DNA from: Calditrichota bacterium
Lineage (GTDB): Bacteria; Zhuqueibacterota; JdFR-76; BMS3Abin05
Length of the DNA: 40,938 nt
Direction: 5' to 3'
NCBI GenBank assembly: GCA_013151735.1
Contig: JAADHR010000059.1
Location: 1 to 40,938 of the forward strand
Shown here: positions 1 to 8,362 of the stretch, one piece after another
Position numbering within the stretch: the stretch's first letter is position 1
Layout of the letters: each line of letters begins with the position of its first letter
Notes under the pieces: model-generated
Seen by the model: only the letters and a program-made list of their open reading frames with translations
Database searches by the model: none
Told to the model about the DNA's origin: nothing
Program-made: the position numbers and the translations under genes

Positions 1-94
1 TAAGATAAACCCAAAAAGGCAAAAGCCCAACAAAATAAGATGTTAAGCGAGCGAAGCCGAGTTTAAAATCTGTAGCGCCTGCCTGCCTCAGGGG

Positions 95-120
95 GCTCCG
101 CCCACTTTTCAGGGCGGAGC
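95..120. repeat. 9-bp inverted repeat hairpin
   Basis: GCTCCGCCC (95-103) and GGGCGGAGC (112-120) form a perfect 9-bp stem around an 8-base loop. There is no T-run on either side, so it is not a convincing intrinsic terminator. It sits just upstream of a gene remnant, in a region with no intact gene. Function unknown. Confidence 0.45.
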
Positions 121-197
121 TTCATCCAACAATTTTTTTGATCGGACAATACTCGATGAGTGTCATCGTTCCTGCTTTGGTGAATAGCACGAAGTAG

Positions 198-425
198 TCG
201 CGCATTTTCGAAAAGGAGGGCAACCCGTCCCTTGGAATCCGGCAGCAGCTTGTGGAGCGGCTGAACAGACAGCAGGCAATTATTGAAAAAACCAAACAAA
301 TGGAAAAAGCTATCTTAGGCGGCGGCATTGACGATGCCATTTTTGAAGGCGATTGGGAATGGGTGGAGTTGGAGGAAGTGATAAAAGAAAAACAAAACGG
401 TTGGACGACGCGTACACATGCGTGA
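198..425 (+). pseudogene. Probable remnant of a type I restriction specificity subunit (HsdS)
   Basis: A 75-codon open stretch on the plus strand follows a TAG at 195-197 and has no credible start codon or ribosome binding site. It reads as a polar, coiled-coil-like helix (RQQAIIEKTKQMEKAIL) followed by WEWVELEEV and a short tail with GWTT, then a stop. In HsdS proteins a conserved helical spacer is followed by a target-recognition domain that opens with a W-x-W-V-x-L-x-x-V pattern, and the order here matches. Only this junction survives; both recognition domains are missing and no hsdM or hsdR is nearby. The first part (1-197) shows no gene. The assignment rests on pattern only, so it could be a scrap of another coiled-coil protein. 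Confidence 0.4.
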
Positions 426-455
426 AGGATCCGCTGATTCATAAGGAGGAGATTC

Positions 456-1244
456 ATGAATTTGGAAATCATAAGTGAAGAAGCCGTATCCAATGCGCGT
501 CCCACGCCAATCCTGTTTTTGCATGGTATGTGGCACGCTGCATGGTGTTGGGCGGAGCACTTTATGCCCTATTTTGCCCAACAGGGATACGTATCCTATG
601 CGTTGAGCCTGCGGGGTCACGGGGGGAGTGAAGGACGGGAGCGCCTGCGCTGGACATCCCTTGCGGATTATGTAGCGGATGTAACCCAGGTGGTGAATCA
701 GATGGAGAAACCGCCGGTATTAATAGGGCACTCTATGGGGGGATTGATCGTTCAGAAGTACCTGGAATCAAATGAAGTACCCGCTGCAGTGCTGTTGGCA
801 TCTGTGCCACCCAAAGGGGTGATTCTGGCCACCCTGCGGGTCGCTTCTCGGCACCCGATGGCGTTCATGAAGGCCAACCTAACGCTGAGCATGTTCCCGG
901 TGGTCAGTACCCCGCAACTGACACGGGAGGCATTCTTTTCAGCGGACATGCCCGAGGAGAAGGTGAGGCATTACTTTTCACGACTGCAGGATGAGTCGTA
1001 TCGTGCCTATCTGGACACAATGGGATTAAACTTACCGCGGCCCAAGCGGGTGAAAACACCGCTGCTGGTGTTGGGGGCAGCCAACGACGCGCTCTTTTCT
1101 CCCCGTGAAGTTGAGGCAACCGGGCGGGCGTACAACACGAGGGCAGAGATTTTTCCCAACATGGCACATGATATGATGCTGGAAGACGGGTGGCAGAGGG
1201 CAGCGGACCGGATACTGGGTTGGCTGAACGAGCGGGGCTTGTGA
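456..1244 (+). CDS. Alpha/beta-fold hydrolase
   Basis: A 262-residue serine hydrolase of the alpha/beta fold, lysophospholipase/esterase-like. Visible hallmarks are the oxyanion-hole segment FLHGMW (residues 21-26), the nucleophile elbow GHSMGG with Ser93, an acid in GAANDALF (Asp211) and the catalytic His238 in MAHDMM, all in canonical order and spacing. A cap region lies around residues 120-195. There is no signal peptide, so it is probably cytoplasmic. The start is set by a strong AAGGAGGAG site about 7 bases before ATG. It stands alone, between an HsdS-like scrap upstream and a broken sigma-54 regulator on the opposite strand downstream. The substrate cannot be told from sequence; small esters or monoglycerides are usual for the family. 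Confidence 0.93.
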   Translation: MNLEIISEEAVSNARPTPILFLHGMWHAAWCWAEHFMPYFAQQGYVSYALSLRGHGGSEGRERLRWTSLADYVADVTQVVNQMEKPPVLIGHSMGGLIVQKYLESNEVPAAVLLASVPPKGVILATLRVASRHPMAFMKANLTLSMFPVVSTPQLTREAFFSADMPEEKVRHYFSRLQDESYRAYLDTMGLNLPRPKRVKTPLLVLGAANDALFSPREVEATGRAYNTRAEIFPNMAHDMMLEDGWQRAADRILGWLNERGL

Positions 1245-1389
1245 CGGCCAACTGTGCGGAGAGGGTGTCGGGCGGCGAAACGCGTGTGCCCGCCCGCCGG
1301 ATATAGCGCGCAGCCATGCCGTCCGGCGTCTCCCATTTTCCGAAGGTGAAAGGCTTTGACAGCCTGGGTTCTGTGGCCTTTTGCCAATG

Positions 1390-1560
1390 GAATTGCCGGG
1401 TCAGGGCCGGAACATCCGCGTTGCGTTCGCGCAGCGGCGGAATGCGAATGGGAAAGACATTGAGGCGAAACTACAAATCTTCGCGGAAGCGCCCCTTTCT
1501 GATCATCCCCTCCAGAACGCGGTTGGTGGCAGCCGATTTCAGTATCCACTTGCGGTACGA
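1390..1560 (-). pseudogene. Broken fragment of a sigma-54-dependent (NtrC-type) transcriptional activator
   Basis: Reading the minus strand from 1560, the frame gives AATNRVLEGMIRKGRF, then REDL, a TAG stop (1473-1471), and without a frame change FRLNVFPIRIPPLRER followed by NADVPALTRQF. This is the conserved second half of the AAA+ domain of sigma-54 activators, where the family reads REDLYFRLNVFPI; the tyrosine codon TAT/TAC has become TAG. About 55 residues are recognisable. Neither the GAFTGA loop and Walker motifs upstream nor a helix-turn-helix downstream can be found, so this is a decayed relic and not a working gene. The rest of 1245-1759 holds only unrecognisable sequence that may be further degraded pieces of the same gene. 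Confidence 0.8.
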
Positions 1561-1759
1561 TCCCGAAACATCGGAATGCGATTTTCGTATTATGGGTTAG
1601 AAACTGGCGTCCGATTTGAAAGCGTTCGGATTGGTCAATCATGCCGTCTGAACGGAAACAAAAGTCGAGTAATCGGATTCAAAAGAGGTTGAGGTGATAC
1701 AAATAAACCGTTTTCAGATTCTGTGCCTTAATGCCAGGTGATCGGGAGGATAAAATACG

Positions 1760-2566
1760 ATGGAATTCAGGAAATATGTGATTTTAATTTCGCTGATTTT
1801 ATTAACTACAGGATGTGCTTCCATGAAAAAGACAAAAATATTCACTTTTACAGGGGACAGGCCGGCTGTCCGCGAAAAAATAACCGAGCAGGATATTGCC
1901 GCCTTGCCGTCGGTTGTGCAAAAATACTTGCGCTACACGAACATCGTTGGCAAAGAGAAAATCAAGACCGTGCGCCTGAAACAGGGCGGCGGTTTCCGCC
2001 TAAAGCCGGAACGGGATTTCAAAAATATGAAGGCGGTGCAGTATTTCAACGTGGATTCCATGGAATTCTATTGGCGTGGAAAGATCAGCGTCATCACCGC
2101 TACCGACCGTTTTATCGACGGCAAAGGCGACCTGACCGTAAAACTGCTCGGCTTCATTCGGGTGGCCCACGCCGAGGGGTTGAAAGTGGATCAGGGCGAG
2201 ATTCTGCGTTTCTTAGCCGAGGGCGTCTGGTTTCCGTCTGTATTCGTAAACGACTATATCCGCTGGCAGGCTATTGATGACCGCGCGGCCAGAGCCACCA
2301 TTACGCGGGACGGCCTTTCCGCCTCGGCCACTTTTTTCTTCAATAAGGAAAATCAGGTGGAGCGAATCCTCGCGGAACGCTATATGGACAAAGACGGCAA
2401 ATTCGAGCTGGCAACCTGGGAGATTCAAATCAAAGAATACAAGGCCTTTAACGGGGTGATGATCCCGAGCCTGTCACATGTGGTGTGGAAACTGGACAGC
2501 GGCGACTTTTGCTATTACAAGCCGGAAATTTTCAGCATTGACTATAACGTGCCGCTGCCTTATTGA
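1760..2566 (+). CDS. Lipoprotein of the DUF6544/DUF6920 type
   Basis: A 268-residue protein with a signal peptide ending in a lipobox (LTTGC, Cys19), so probably a lipid-anchored envelope protein. The mature part carries LPSVVQKYLRY near residues 50-60, a QYF...MEFYWRGKI segment, DRFIDGKGDL, LRFLAEGVWFP and the closing VMIPSLSHVVWKL with an SIDYN tail. This succession is what I know from the uncharacterised DUF6544/DUF6920 proteins; no enzymatic function is established for them. The start is supported by GGGAGGA about 11 bases before ATG. It is monocistronic: the next sequence downstream (2567-3388) has no gene, although a second GGGAGGA-ATG (2579) opens a reading frame of only 13 codons, perhaps the stub of a lost partner. 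Confidence 0.85.
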   Translation: MEFRKYVILISLILLTTGCASMKKTKIFTFTGDRPAVREKITEQDIAALPSVVQKYLRYTNIVGKEKIKTVRLKQGGGFRLKPERDFKNMKAVQYFNVDSMEFYWRGKISVITATDRFIDGKGDLTVKLLGFIRVAHAEGLKVDQGEILRFLAEGVWFPSVFVNDYIRWQAIDDRAARATITRDGLSASATFFFNKENQVERILAERYMDKDGKFELATWEIQIKEYKAFNGVMIPSLSHVVWKLDSGDFCYYKPEIFSIDYNVPLPY

Positions 2567-3388
2567 CGGGAGGACGATATGCGCATAGCAAAATACAACG
2601 TCCTGATGCGTTCAATCTGAGGGGGGTGAGTTCAACCCCTCTCGGGGTTGGGAAATTTCTTGAGAGACCGTTTTCTACAAACGTTGAACGCCTTTGGCGT
2701 TCATGGCCAATTCAAGCGGTTTTGGTCATTGAAAAATTGGAATTTATCCTCCGGAGGCGGACAGGTTTGGTTATTGGAATTTGTGATTTGGGAGTTTCTT
2801 TTTCCCTTGCAAATCGGGTTTTTTGGCCGTTTTGGGAATCCACTTCTTGGCGGATGTGATTTGGCAAGTGGTGTGGGGATTATTTTGAGGCCCTACCGGC
2901 CTTTTTGTAGAAAAATGATTAACCGATTGATATGAAAAACCTTCGACTCTCTTCCTTATCCATTCATTCTTCCTGCGTCCGGGAAAACCCGGACAGATAG
3001 AAAATCACCCCCTTCATAGATGATGATATTTCTTTGAGCAACTGTTTCTGATGGTGAAGGATGGGAGCCTTTGATGACCCGTATCCCCGGACGGTGCAGG
3101 GATTGAAAGACCATTGCAGGACGGTTTGCTGCGCTGTATGATTTGCGATACCTGACCAACCAACCGAAGCGCAATGGGATGGATTGACAGGAAGGGAATG
3201 AAAAACTATTTTGAACTTTTTAAAGAATAGCCGGTAAGACTAATGATTTGAAATTTATTGAGGTTTTTCAGATCCCATGTTTGACGGAAGCCTTTTTTCA
3301 AGGTGTTGCGTTCAGAATTCGGGGGAAAAGGAACCCACTCTACAGGCAGGTTCTGCAGCTAAGCGAACCATTCAAAAGGAGAAACAGC
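2567..3388. other. 822-bp gene-free stretch with several small hairpins
   Basis: No reading frame here resembles a protein I know. What can be seen: a ribosome-binding site and ATG (2579) opening a 13-codon frame; CAACCCC/GGGGTTG hairpin at 2633-2650; an 8-bp stem TGAACGCC/GGCGTTCA at 2685-2703; two copies of ATTGGAATTT (2736-2745 and 2773-2782) in AT-rich low-complexity sequence; a weak plus-strand terminator-like AGGCC/GGCCT stem followed by five T (2888-2906); and GTCCGGG/CCCGGAC with an AAAA loop at 2977-2994. Sequence of this kind fits decayed gene space and intergenic repeats. The final part includes the enolase ribosome binding site. Confidence 0.5.
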
Positions 3389-4663
3389 ATGAAAACACTT
3401 ATTAAGAAAATTGATGCGATTGAGATTCTGGACTCACGAGGGAATCCTACGGTAAGAACTTATGTGGAACTTTATGACGGAACAAAAGCAATGGCATCGG
3501 TCCCGTCTGGTGCAAGTACCGGCAAACATGAAGCGGTTGAATTAAGAGATCATGACCCCAGGCGATATGACGGAAAGGGCGTTCTAAAAGCCGTCAAAAA
3601 TGTCAAAGAAATTATCGGGCCAAAACTAATTGATCTGGATGTGACGCGGCAAACGGAAATTGATCAGCTAATGATTGAACTGGATGGAACAGAAAACAAG
3701 TCGAAATTGGGAGCCAACGCGATTTTGGGGGTTTCGATGGCTGTGGCCCGCGCCGCTTCACAGTCGTTGCATTTACCTCTTTATCAGTATCTGGGTGGGG
3801 TAAATGCCGTTCGAATACCTGTGCCCTGCATGAATATTATCAATGGCGGTGAACATGCCGACAACAGTGTTGATTTCCAGGAATTCATGGCTGTTCCTCA
3901 CGGCGCCCCGAATTTTAAGGAAGGCTTACGATATGTGGCTGAAACCTTTCACAAACTCAAAAGCATTCTTAAATCCCGTGGTTTGGCAACCAGCGTGGGG
4001 GATGAGGGGGGTTTTGCTCCGAATTTAAAAAGCAATGAGGATGCGATTGAAACAATCATAGACGCCATTGAAAAGGCCGGTTATACGCCCGGTAAAGATA
4101 TTTCGATTGCCATTGACAGTGCAGCCAATTCTTTTTCGCCGGACCTGGGAACAACGTATGATTTAAAATGGTCCGGCGCCGGAAAAATGACCAGCGAAGA
4201 TTTGATTGAACTTGCGGCCGATTGGATCAAAAAATACCCAATAATTCTGTGGGAAGATCCGCTGTCGGAAGGTGATTGGGATGGTTTTAAAAAATTTACG
4301 GAAAAATTTGGCAAAGAAATTGAGGTTGTAGGCGACGACATCTTTGTTACCAACACGGCATATATCAAAAAGGGCATTTTGCAAGGAACCGCCAATTCGT
4401 CGTTAATTAAACTAAATCAAATTGGCACAGTAACCGAAACCATTCAAGCGGTTAAAATGTGCAGGGAAGCCGGATGGCGATATTTTATTTCTCATCGCTC
4501 GGGCGAAACCGAGGATTCATTTCTGGCTGATTTTGCCGTGGCGATGGACGGCGGTCATTTAAAATCAGGTTCAGCCAGCCGGGGCGAACGACTTGCAAAA
4601 TATAACCGACTTCTGGAAATTGAAAATGAACTTGGCGATCGGGCTGAATACCGGTGGAAATAG
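3389..4663 (+). CDS. eno: Enolase (phosphopyruvate hydratase)
   Basis: Converts 2-phosphoglycerate to phosphoenolpyruvate in glycolysis and gluconeogenesis; cytoplasmic. The 424-residue length is normal for bacteria. Visible are the N-terminal DSRGNPTVR, SGASTGKHE (residues 40-48), GDEGGFAP with the catalytic Glu206, metal ligands Asp243, Glu289 (WEDPL) and Asp316 (GDDIFVTN), the catalytic Lys341 in SLIKLNQIGTVTE, and SHRSGETED (369-377). I start it at 3389, not at an in-frame ATG at 3248: AAAGGAGAAACAGC lies immediately upstream, and the 47 extra residues have no counterpart in the family. The product, PEP, is the phosphoryl donor of the PTS encoded at 11.7-16.4 kb, but the gene is transcribed alone. 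It converges with the barrel gene, leaving only 27 bases between them. Confidence 0.98.
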   Translation: MKTLIKKIDAIEILDSRGNPTVRTYVELYDGTKAMASVPSGASTGKHEAVELRDHDPRRYDGKGVLKAVKNVKEIIGPKLIDLDVTRQTEIDQLMIELDGTENKSKLGANAILGVSMAVARAASQSLHLPLYQYLGGVNAVRIPVPCMNIINGGEHADNSVDFQEFMAVPHGAPNFKEGLRYVAETFHKLKSILKSRGLATSVGDEGGFAPNLKSNEDAIETIIDAIEKAGYTPGKDISIAIDSAANSFSPDLGTTYDLKWSGAGKMTSEDLIELAADWIKKYPIILWEDPLSEGDWDGFKKFTEKFGKEIEVVGDDIFVTNTAYIKKGILQGTANSSLIKLNQIGTVTETIQAVKMCREAGWRYFISHRSGETEDSFLADFAVAMDGGHLKSGSASRGERLAKYNRLLEIENELGDRAEYRWK

Positions 4664-4690
4664 CTGGTTTCAGTCGCCGCGGGTTAATCC

Positions 4691-5953
4691 CTAAAACCGC
4701 AAATTCAAATTCAACCCGAAATCGATGCCTTTGGCGTATGCCGGGAGAAGGCCGCCGCGAAACATCCAGCCGATGTCGAATTTGAAAAAACCGGCGTGGA
4801 GACCAAACCCCATGGCGGGGCTGATGCCGTAGTAGCCGCCCAGCCCCAATCCAAATCGCAGGGGCAGAAAGCCGAGGCCTTGCCATTCACCGGCCACGGC
4901 CAGATACGGTTGGGGCGAAACGCCGGCCCGATTCGAAAACCCCTGATGGTAATCTGCAGCGAAGAGAAAGCTGTGCCAGGTTCGGCTGACGCCGACCCGC
5001 ATTTCCAGAGGAAGGCGGGTGGAGAACGGCTGCAAATCGGTGTCGGTGGTATCCACATGAACCGCTGAATCCTGATCGACCTGAGAAAGGGAAAAAACAT
5101 TCAGTGCCGTTAGTGTGTGGAATCCGCTGTAATAGGCGTGTTTTTCGCCGGTCCATTTGATAGAACCCAGAATATTCGAAAATGCCAGCCCGGCATTCCA
5201 GCCCTTCCAGCGTGTAGCGGCTCCCAGATCAAAAGCAAATCCGTGTCCGAGAAGCGCATATTTTCCGGTCAGTTTTCCGGCGGCATATCCGTCGTAGGAA
5301 TTGTAAATCTCCATTTTTTGGTTTTCGAGGGAGGCGTAACCGATTCCGACCAAGTAGCGCAGATTGGCGCCCACGGCCAAAAAATCCACGTAGGGGACGG
5401 CAAAACGGTGGGCTCCCGAAACGGTGAGCGAGGAGTAGCTCAGGCCCTCACCGTGGGTGTCGCTCAAATCGTAGCGGCGGTTCATATCGATGCCCTCAAG
5501 GGCCAGTTTCATGTAGTCTTTGTCGAGTGTTACATGGGACGCCCCCCGACCGGTGAAGGTGAGTGCAAAGGATTTAAATGAAAAGCCCAGGATTTGAAGG
5601 TGTTCCTTGGAAAGCACGCGAAACCCGGAGTCGGGAATGCGGGACAGGATGTCTTCTTTGTCACTGGCCCCCAAATATTTTCCATTGTACATATCATAAA
5701 AATGCTTGGAGAAGGTGCTGTTGCCGAGGTGCAATCCAAGGCCCGCCAAATTAAAGTCGAGAGAAGGGTTGTCTTCAAGCGCCAGATTGGCGGGATTCCA
5801 GCTCGGGGCGTACACGCCGCGGGCAATGGAAGTAAATGCGTTGGCCAGTCCTACGCTTCTTCCCTGAGAAAGCCCCTGGCTGAAGGTCTGAACAGAGACG
5901 CCGTCCGCCAGTAAAAGAACGGCGGCTATCAGGATTATTTTTTGTATTTTCAT
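4691..5953 (-). CDS. Outer-membrane beta-barrel protein (PorV/DUF5723-like)
   Basis: A 420-residue exported protein: an N-terminal signal peptide (MKIQKIILIAAVLLLADG) is followed by SQGRSVGLANAFTSIARGVYAPSWNPANLA, a segment typical of FCB-group outer-membrane barrels in which a glycine/alanine-rich plug precedes an SWNPA-like turn. The rest alternates short amphipathic strands and turns and ends in a strand with C-terminal Phe (LNLNLRF), the signature recognised for outer-membrane insertion. It is the second gene of an operon: its ATG overlaps the stop codon of the upstream lipoprotein by four bases, so the two are translationally coupled and probably work together. I cannot give a specific transport or secretion function. 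The DUF5723 label is from resemblance only. Confidence 0.82.
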   Translation of the reverse strand: MKIQKIILIAAVLLLADGVSVQTFSQGLSQGRSVGLANAFTSIARGVYAPSWNPANLALEDNPSLDFNLAGLGLHLGNSTFSKHFYDMYNGKYLGASDKEDILSRIPDSGFRVLSKEHLQILGFSFKSFALTFTGRGASHVTLDKDYMKLALEGIDMNRRYDLSDTHGEGLSYSSLTVSGAHRFAVPYVDFLAVGANLRYLVGIGYASLENQKMEIYNSYDGYAAGKLTGKYALLGHGFAFDLGAATRWKGWNAGLAFSNILGSIKWTGEKHAYYSGFHTLTALNVFSLSQVDQDSAVHVDTTDTDLQPFSTRLPLEMRVGVSRTWHSFLFAADYHQGFSNRAGVSPQPYLAVAGEWQGLGFLPLRFGLGLGGYYGISPAMGFGLHAGFFKFDIGWMFRGGLLPAYAKGIDFGLNLNLRF

Positions 5954-7998
5954 TCCGATTCCTCTGGATTTACGTGGTAATTTATTTTGATAAAGGCTTT
6001 TGCGGAAAGGTAATCGTTACGGTAAACGCGAATAAATTTATCCCCGGAACCGGGCAGTGAGATTCGAATTCCCGAAACAACCGTGGGATGCGTAAAAACA
6101 GCCAGTTGGTCTTTATCAAGAGAAATAGTGATCTGGCTGGGGGTTTCCTGAACAACGTTTCCAGTTTCGGAAGTTACTCCCGGATTTAATGTAATAGGGC
6201 CGATTGTCAATTCCGGGTTGGAATAAACGGCGGTGTCTCTGGAGGTGAAATAAAATGTGGCGGACGCGCCGAACGGCAAATGATTTCCAAGTTCCGCCTG
6301 AAAAGACCCTCCATTGAGATTATCCCGAATCTCATTCTGGGCATCCTCATCGACTTCGAGACTGTCCGGATCGAGTGTGAGCTGCTGGTCAGGGAATTTC
6401 AGATTGACCGGAATGCTGACGGTTACCTGTGAAGAAATGGTATCGGTTGCCCGAATGGTGGATTCGGTTAGTCCGTCGCCAAGGATGACAGAACCCGACA
6501 CCGTAATGTCATCGGGCAAGATATTCAGAAAACGGGTAACTTCGTCTCCTTCCAGAATAACGGTTGTAACAGCGGGCTGATCTCCCGCCGGTTGAATGGT
6601 AACGGTTCGCTGAATGGTTGCCTGTTGGCCGGTGTTTGAGTTGGTACCGACAATATTCAGCGTCGGTTGAATCAAAAAGCCGATTCCATTGATCAACTTC
6701 AATTCAATCCGGGCATCGCCAAACTGCAAACCCTCCAAGTCCTTGGGAGTGTCCAGCTGGGTTGACATCGAATCCAGATTGACGTGAATTTGGTTCAGAA
6801 TTCCGGAGAGTTTTGAAAAGGCCAGTTTGGGAATATTGACCGCCAGGGCAATTCCGTCATTTGCATGGATGGTAATGATTTGATCACCTGACCCGGTCGC
6901 TTTTGCCTTCCAGTGAAACCGCACAACGGCCCCTTCACTGGTTCGTTCCGGGCGAAATTTATATCCGCTTAAATCATAATATTGATTGGTTTGTTCGCCT
7001 TTTCGAAGGAAAAGATGGGCCTGAAAGGTATCGCCGGAGGCATCAAAGAAATTTAAAAGCTGGATCGAAAGCTCCAGATCCAACGGCAGATTATTGGTCA
7101 TCTGAAAGGAAATACTTCCGGTGGAGATGTCCGCCTCGGTAACAATGATGGAATCTCCGAGTGTGGTGTAATCGGTATCTTCAAACTCCTGATCCGGTAT
7201 CTTGGCCCGGGCCTCGCTGGCTACAATGTCGGACACATAGACTTCCATGTCGACCGATTGGTTGGTGGCATCCACGAAAACCGAATCGCTGCCGCTGCCC
7301 GGAGAATCCCCCGAAATGGTAAAGGCCAGGTGGCCCGGAAGCCGAATATTCGCAAGAGATTTATTTAGGGTGATCTGTCCGTTGGGAGGCAATTCGTTTT
7401 GAGATACAATTGAAACCACGAGGGTATCCGTATTGTAGTCGTAAAGGCTAATTCCCAATCCGCTTGAGATGGGAATGGGGAGTTTGTTATGGAGTGTAAT
7501 CCGGACGGATCCCTCCCGAATAAGAATGGATTCAAAATCTCCAAAAGCAGGGAGTTCGGTCTTGTCCAGATTAACCGTAAACGGTGGTACCTGGGCCGTT
7601 TGCCCGTTCAGTAAAACCGATTGAGGATAAATGGCCGCAAATTGAACGGAAACGACTTGTGAGCCGGGGGAATCGACTCGAATGTCGCCCAGCGTTACGT
7701 CAAAATCTTCGGAAATTCCCTCAACGCTCAGATTGTCTCCCACTTCCACCGGATCCATGGATTGCGTTACCTGAAATCCAAGAAGACCCGTTGAATCAAA
7801 GGAGATGTCGTCTGTATCCTCCAGAAGCTTACCGATCGTCAGCGTGGTGTCAATGAGCGGGATGGCGACATTGACATCCCATTGGGGGGCTTGCGGTTCC
7901 TTAACTGAACAGCCTGAACCATAAAATAAACCTGCCATAAGAATGACGGGCAAAACCAATCGGGGAATGCTACCCCGGAAACGTCCATGTTTTTTCAT
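5950..7998 (-). CDS. Large lipoprotein with four ~134-residue beta repeats
   Basis: A 682-residue protein of unknown function. Its signal peptide ends in YGSGC (Cys30), a lipobox, so it is probably anchored in the outer membrane. The mature protein is acidic, Ser/Thr/Asp-rich and predicted beta. I see four copies of a similar element at regular spacing: VRITLHNKLPI (about 165), ISFQMTNNLPL (about 296), IELKLINGIGF (about 431) and FQAELGNHLPF (about 566), each followed by a strand and a turn with D or T. This suggests tandem immunoglobulin-like or WHy-like domains. It is the first gene of a two-gene operon with an outer-membrane barrel (4-bp overlap). The start is supported by AAGGA upstream of ATG. 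I do not recognise the family; it may be a surface or periplasmic adaptor for the barrel. Confidence 0.85.
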   Translation of the reverse strand: MKKHGRFRGSIPRLVLPVILMAGLFYGSGCSVKEPQAPQWDVNVAIPLIDTTLTIGKLLEDTDDISFDSTGLLGFQVTQSMDPVEVGDNLSVEGISEDFDVTLGDIRVDSPGSQVVSVQFAAIYPQSVLLNGQTAQVPPFTVNLDKTELPAFGDFESILIREGSVRITLHNKLPIPISSGLGISLYDYNTDTLVVSIVSQNELPPNGQITLNKSLANIRLPGHLAFTISGDSPGSGSDSVFVDATNQSVDMEVYVSDIVASEARAKIPDQEFEDTDYTTLGDSIIVTEADISTGSISFQMTNNLPLDLELSIQLLNFFDASGDTFQAHLFLRKGEQTNQYYDLSGYKFRPERTSEGAVVRFHWKAKATGSGDQIITIHANDGIALAVNIPKLAFSKLSGILNQIHVNLDSMSTQLDTPKDLEGLQFGDARIELKLINGIGFLIQPTLNIVGTNSNTGQQATIQRTVTIQPAGDQPAVTTVILEGDEVTRFLNILPDDITVSGSVILGDGLTESTIRATDTISSQVTVSIPVNLKFPDQQLTLDPDSLEVDEDAQNEIRDNLNGGSFQAELGNHLPFGASATFYFTSRDTAVYSNPELTIGPITLNPGVTSETGNVVQETPSQITISLDKDQLAVFTHPTVVSGIRISLPGSGDKFIRVYRNDYLSAKAFIKINYHVNPEESE

Positions 7999-8267
7999 AA
8001 GTCACCATTCCTTAGTGTCCGACTTTTATGCACATCTGCGGGAAAGTTGAACCGGTTAATGCGGTTTTCTTTTTTGAAATGAAAACACTATCTATTTATC
8101 GGTCAATTTGGTAAAAAATTTATTAATTTACGGAGAATTGAAAATCTTTTTTAGTCCTGATTCGATATCTGCCCTTTACATTTCATGTTCACTATTTTAG
8201 ATGTTTTTCACCAAAGTCAAAATTAAATTTTTATTGTGTTGTGTTTTCGATTTTTGGCGGTAAATAA

Positions 8268-8285
8268 TGTTTTCAAATGAAAACA
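8268..8285. promoter_or_regulatory. Candidate operator, 18-bp inverted repeat
   Basis: TGTTTTCA (8268-8275), AA, TGAAAACA (8278-8285) is a perfect palindrome with a 2-base centre. The 11-base half AAATGAAAACA recurs at 8077-8087. The pair lies upstream of the minus-strand lipoprotein/barrel operon (starts 7998) and away from the ahcY terminator, so it could bind a dimeric repressor. No regulator gene is adjacent. Confidence 0.4.
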
Positions 8286-8304
8286 GATTCCTGAATTCAG
8301 GCTT

Positions 8305-8362
8305 AAAAAAGGCCAGCATTCCCTAAAATTCTGTGTGAACTATTTTACAGAGAATACTGGCC
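8305..8362 (-). terminator. Intrinsic terminator of metK-ahcY
   Basis: On the minus strand GGCCAGTATTCTCT (8362-8349) pairs with AGGGAATGCTGGCC (8324-8311), two wobble or mismatch positions in 14, and the stem continues through AAAAT/ATTTT with a small bulge. The hairpin is followed by six T (8310-8305). It lies 80 bases after the ahcY stop codon. Confidence 0.85.

Noticed and set aside
122-505. 127-residue minus-strand reading frame at the left edge
   Set aside because: Runs antisense over the HsdS-like scrap and into the hydrolase start, has no ribosome binding site, and matches nothing I recognise. The last 25 residues look protein-like but are not enough to support a gene.
1316-1692. Two overlapping plus-strand frames (94 and 103 residues)
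   Set aside because: They are antisense to the sigma-54 activator relic, which explains their openness.
2563-2935. Plus-strand frames of 95-98 residues after the DUF6544-type gene
   Set aside because: Low-complexity Trp/Phe/Gly-rich translation of hairpins and AT-rich repeats; no family resemblance.
2956-3174. 72-residue minus-strand frame
   Set aside because: No ribosome binding site, no recognisable domain, and it contains a palindrome; left as uncharacterised.
3248-3388. 47-residue N-terminal extension of enolase
   Set aside because: Not homologous to enolases, and a strong ribosome binding site marks the ATG at 3389.
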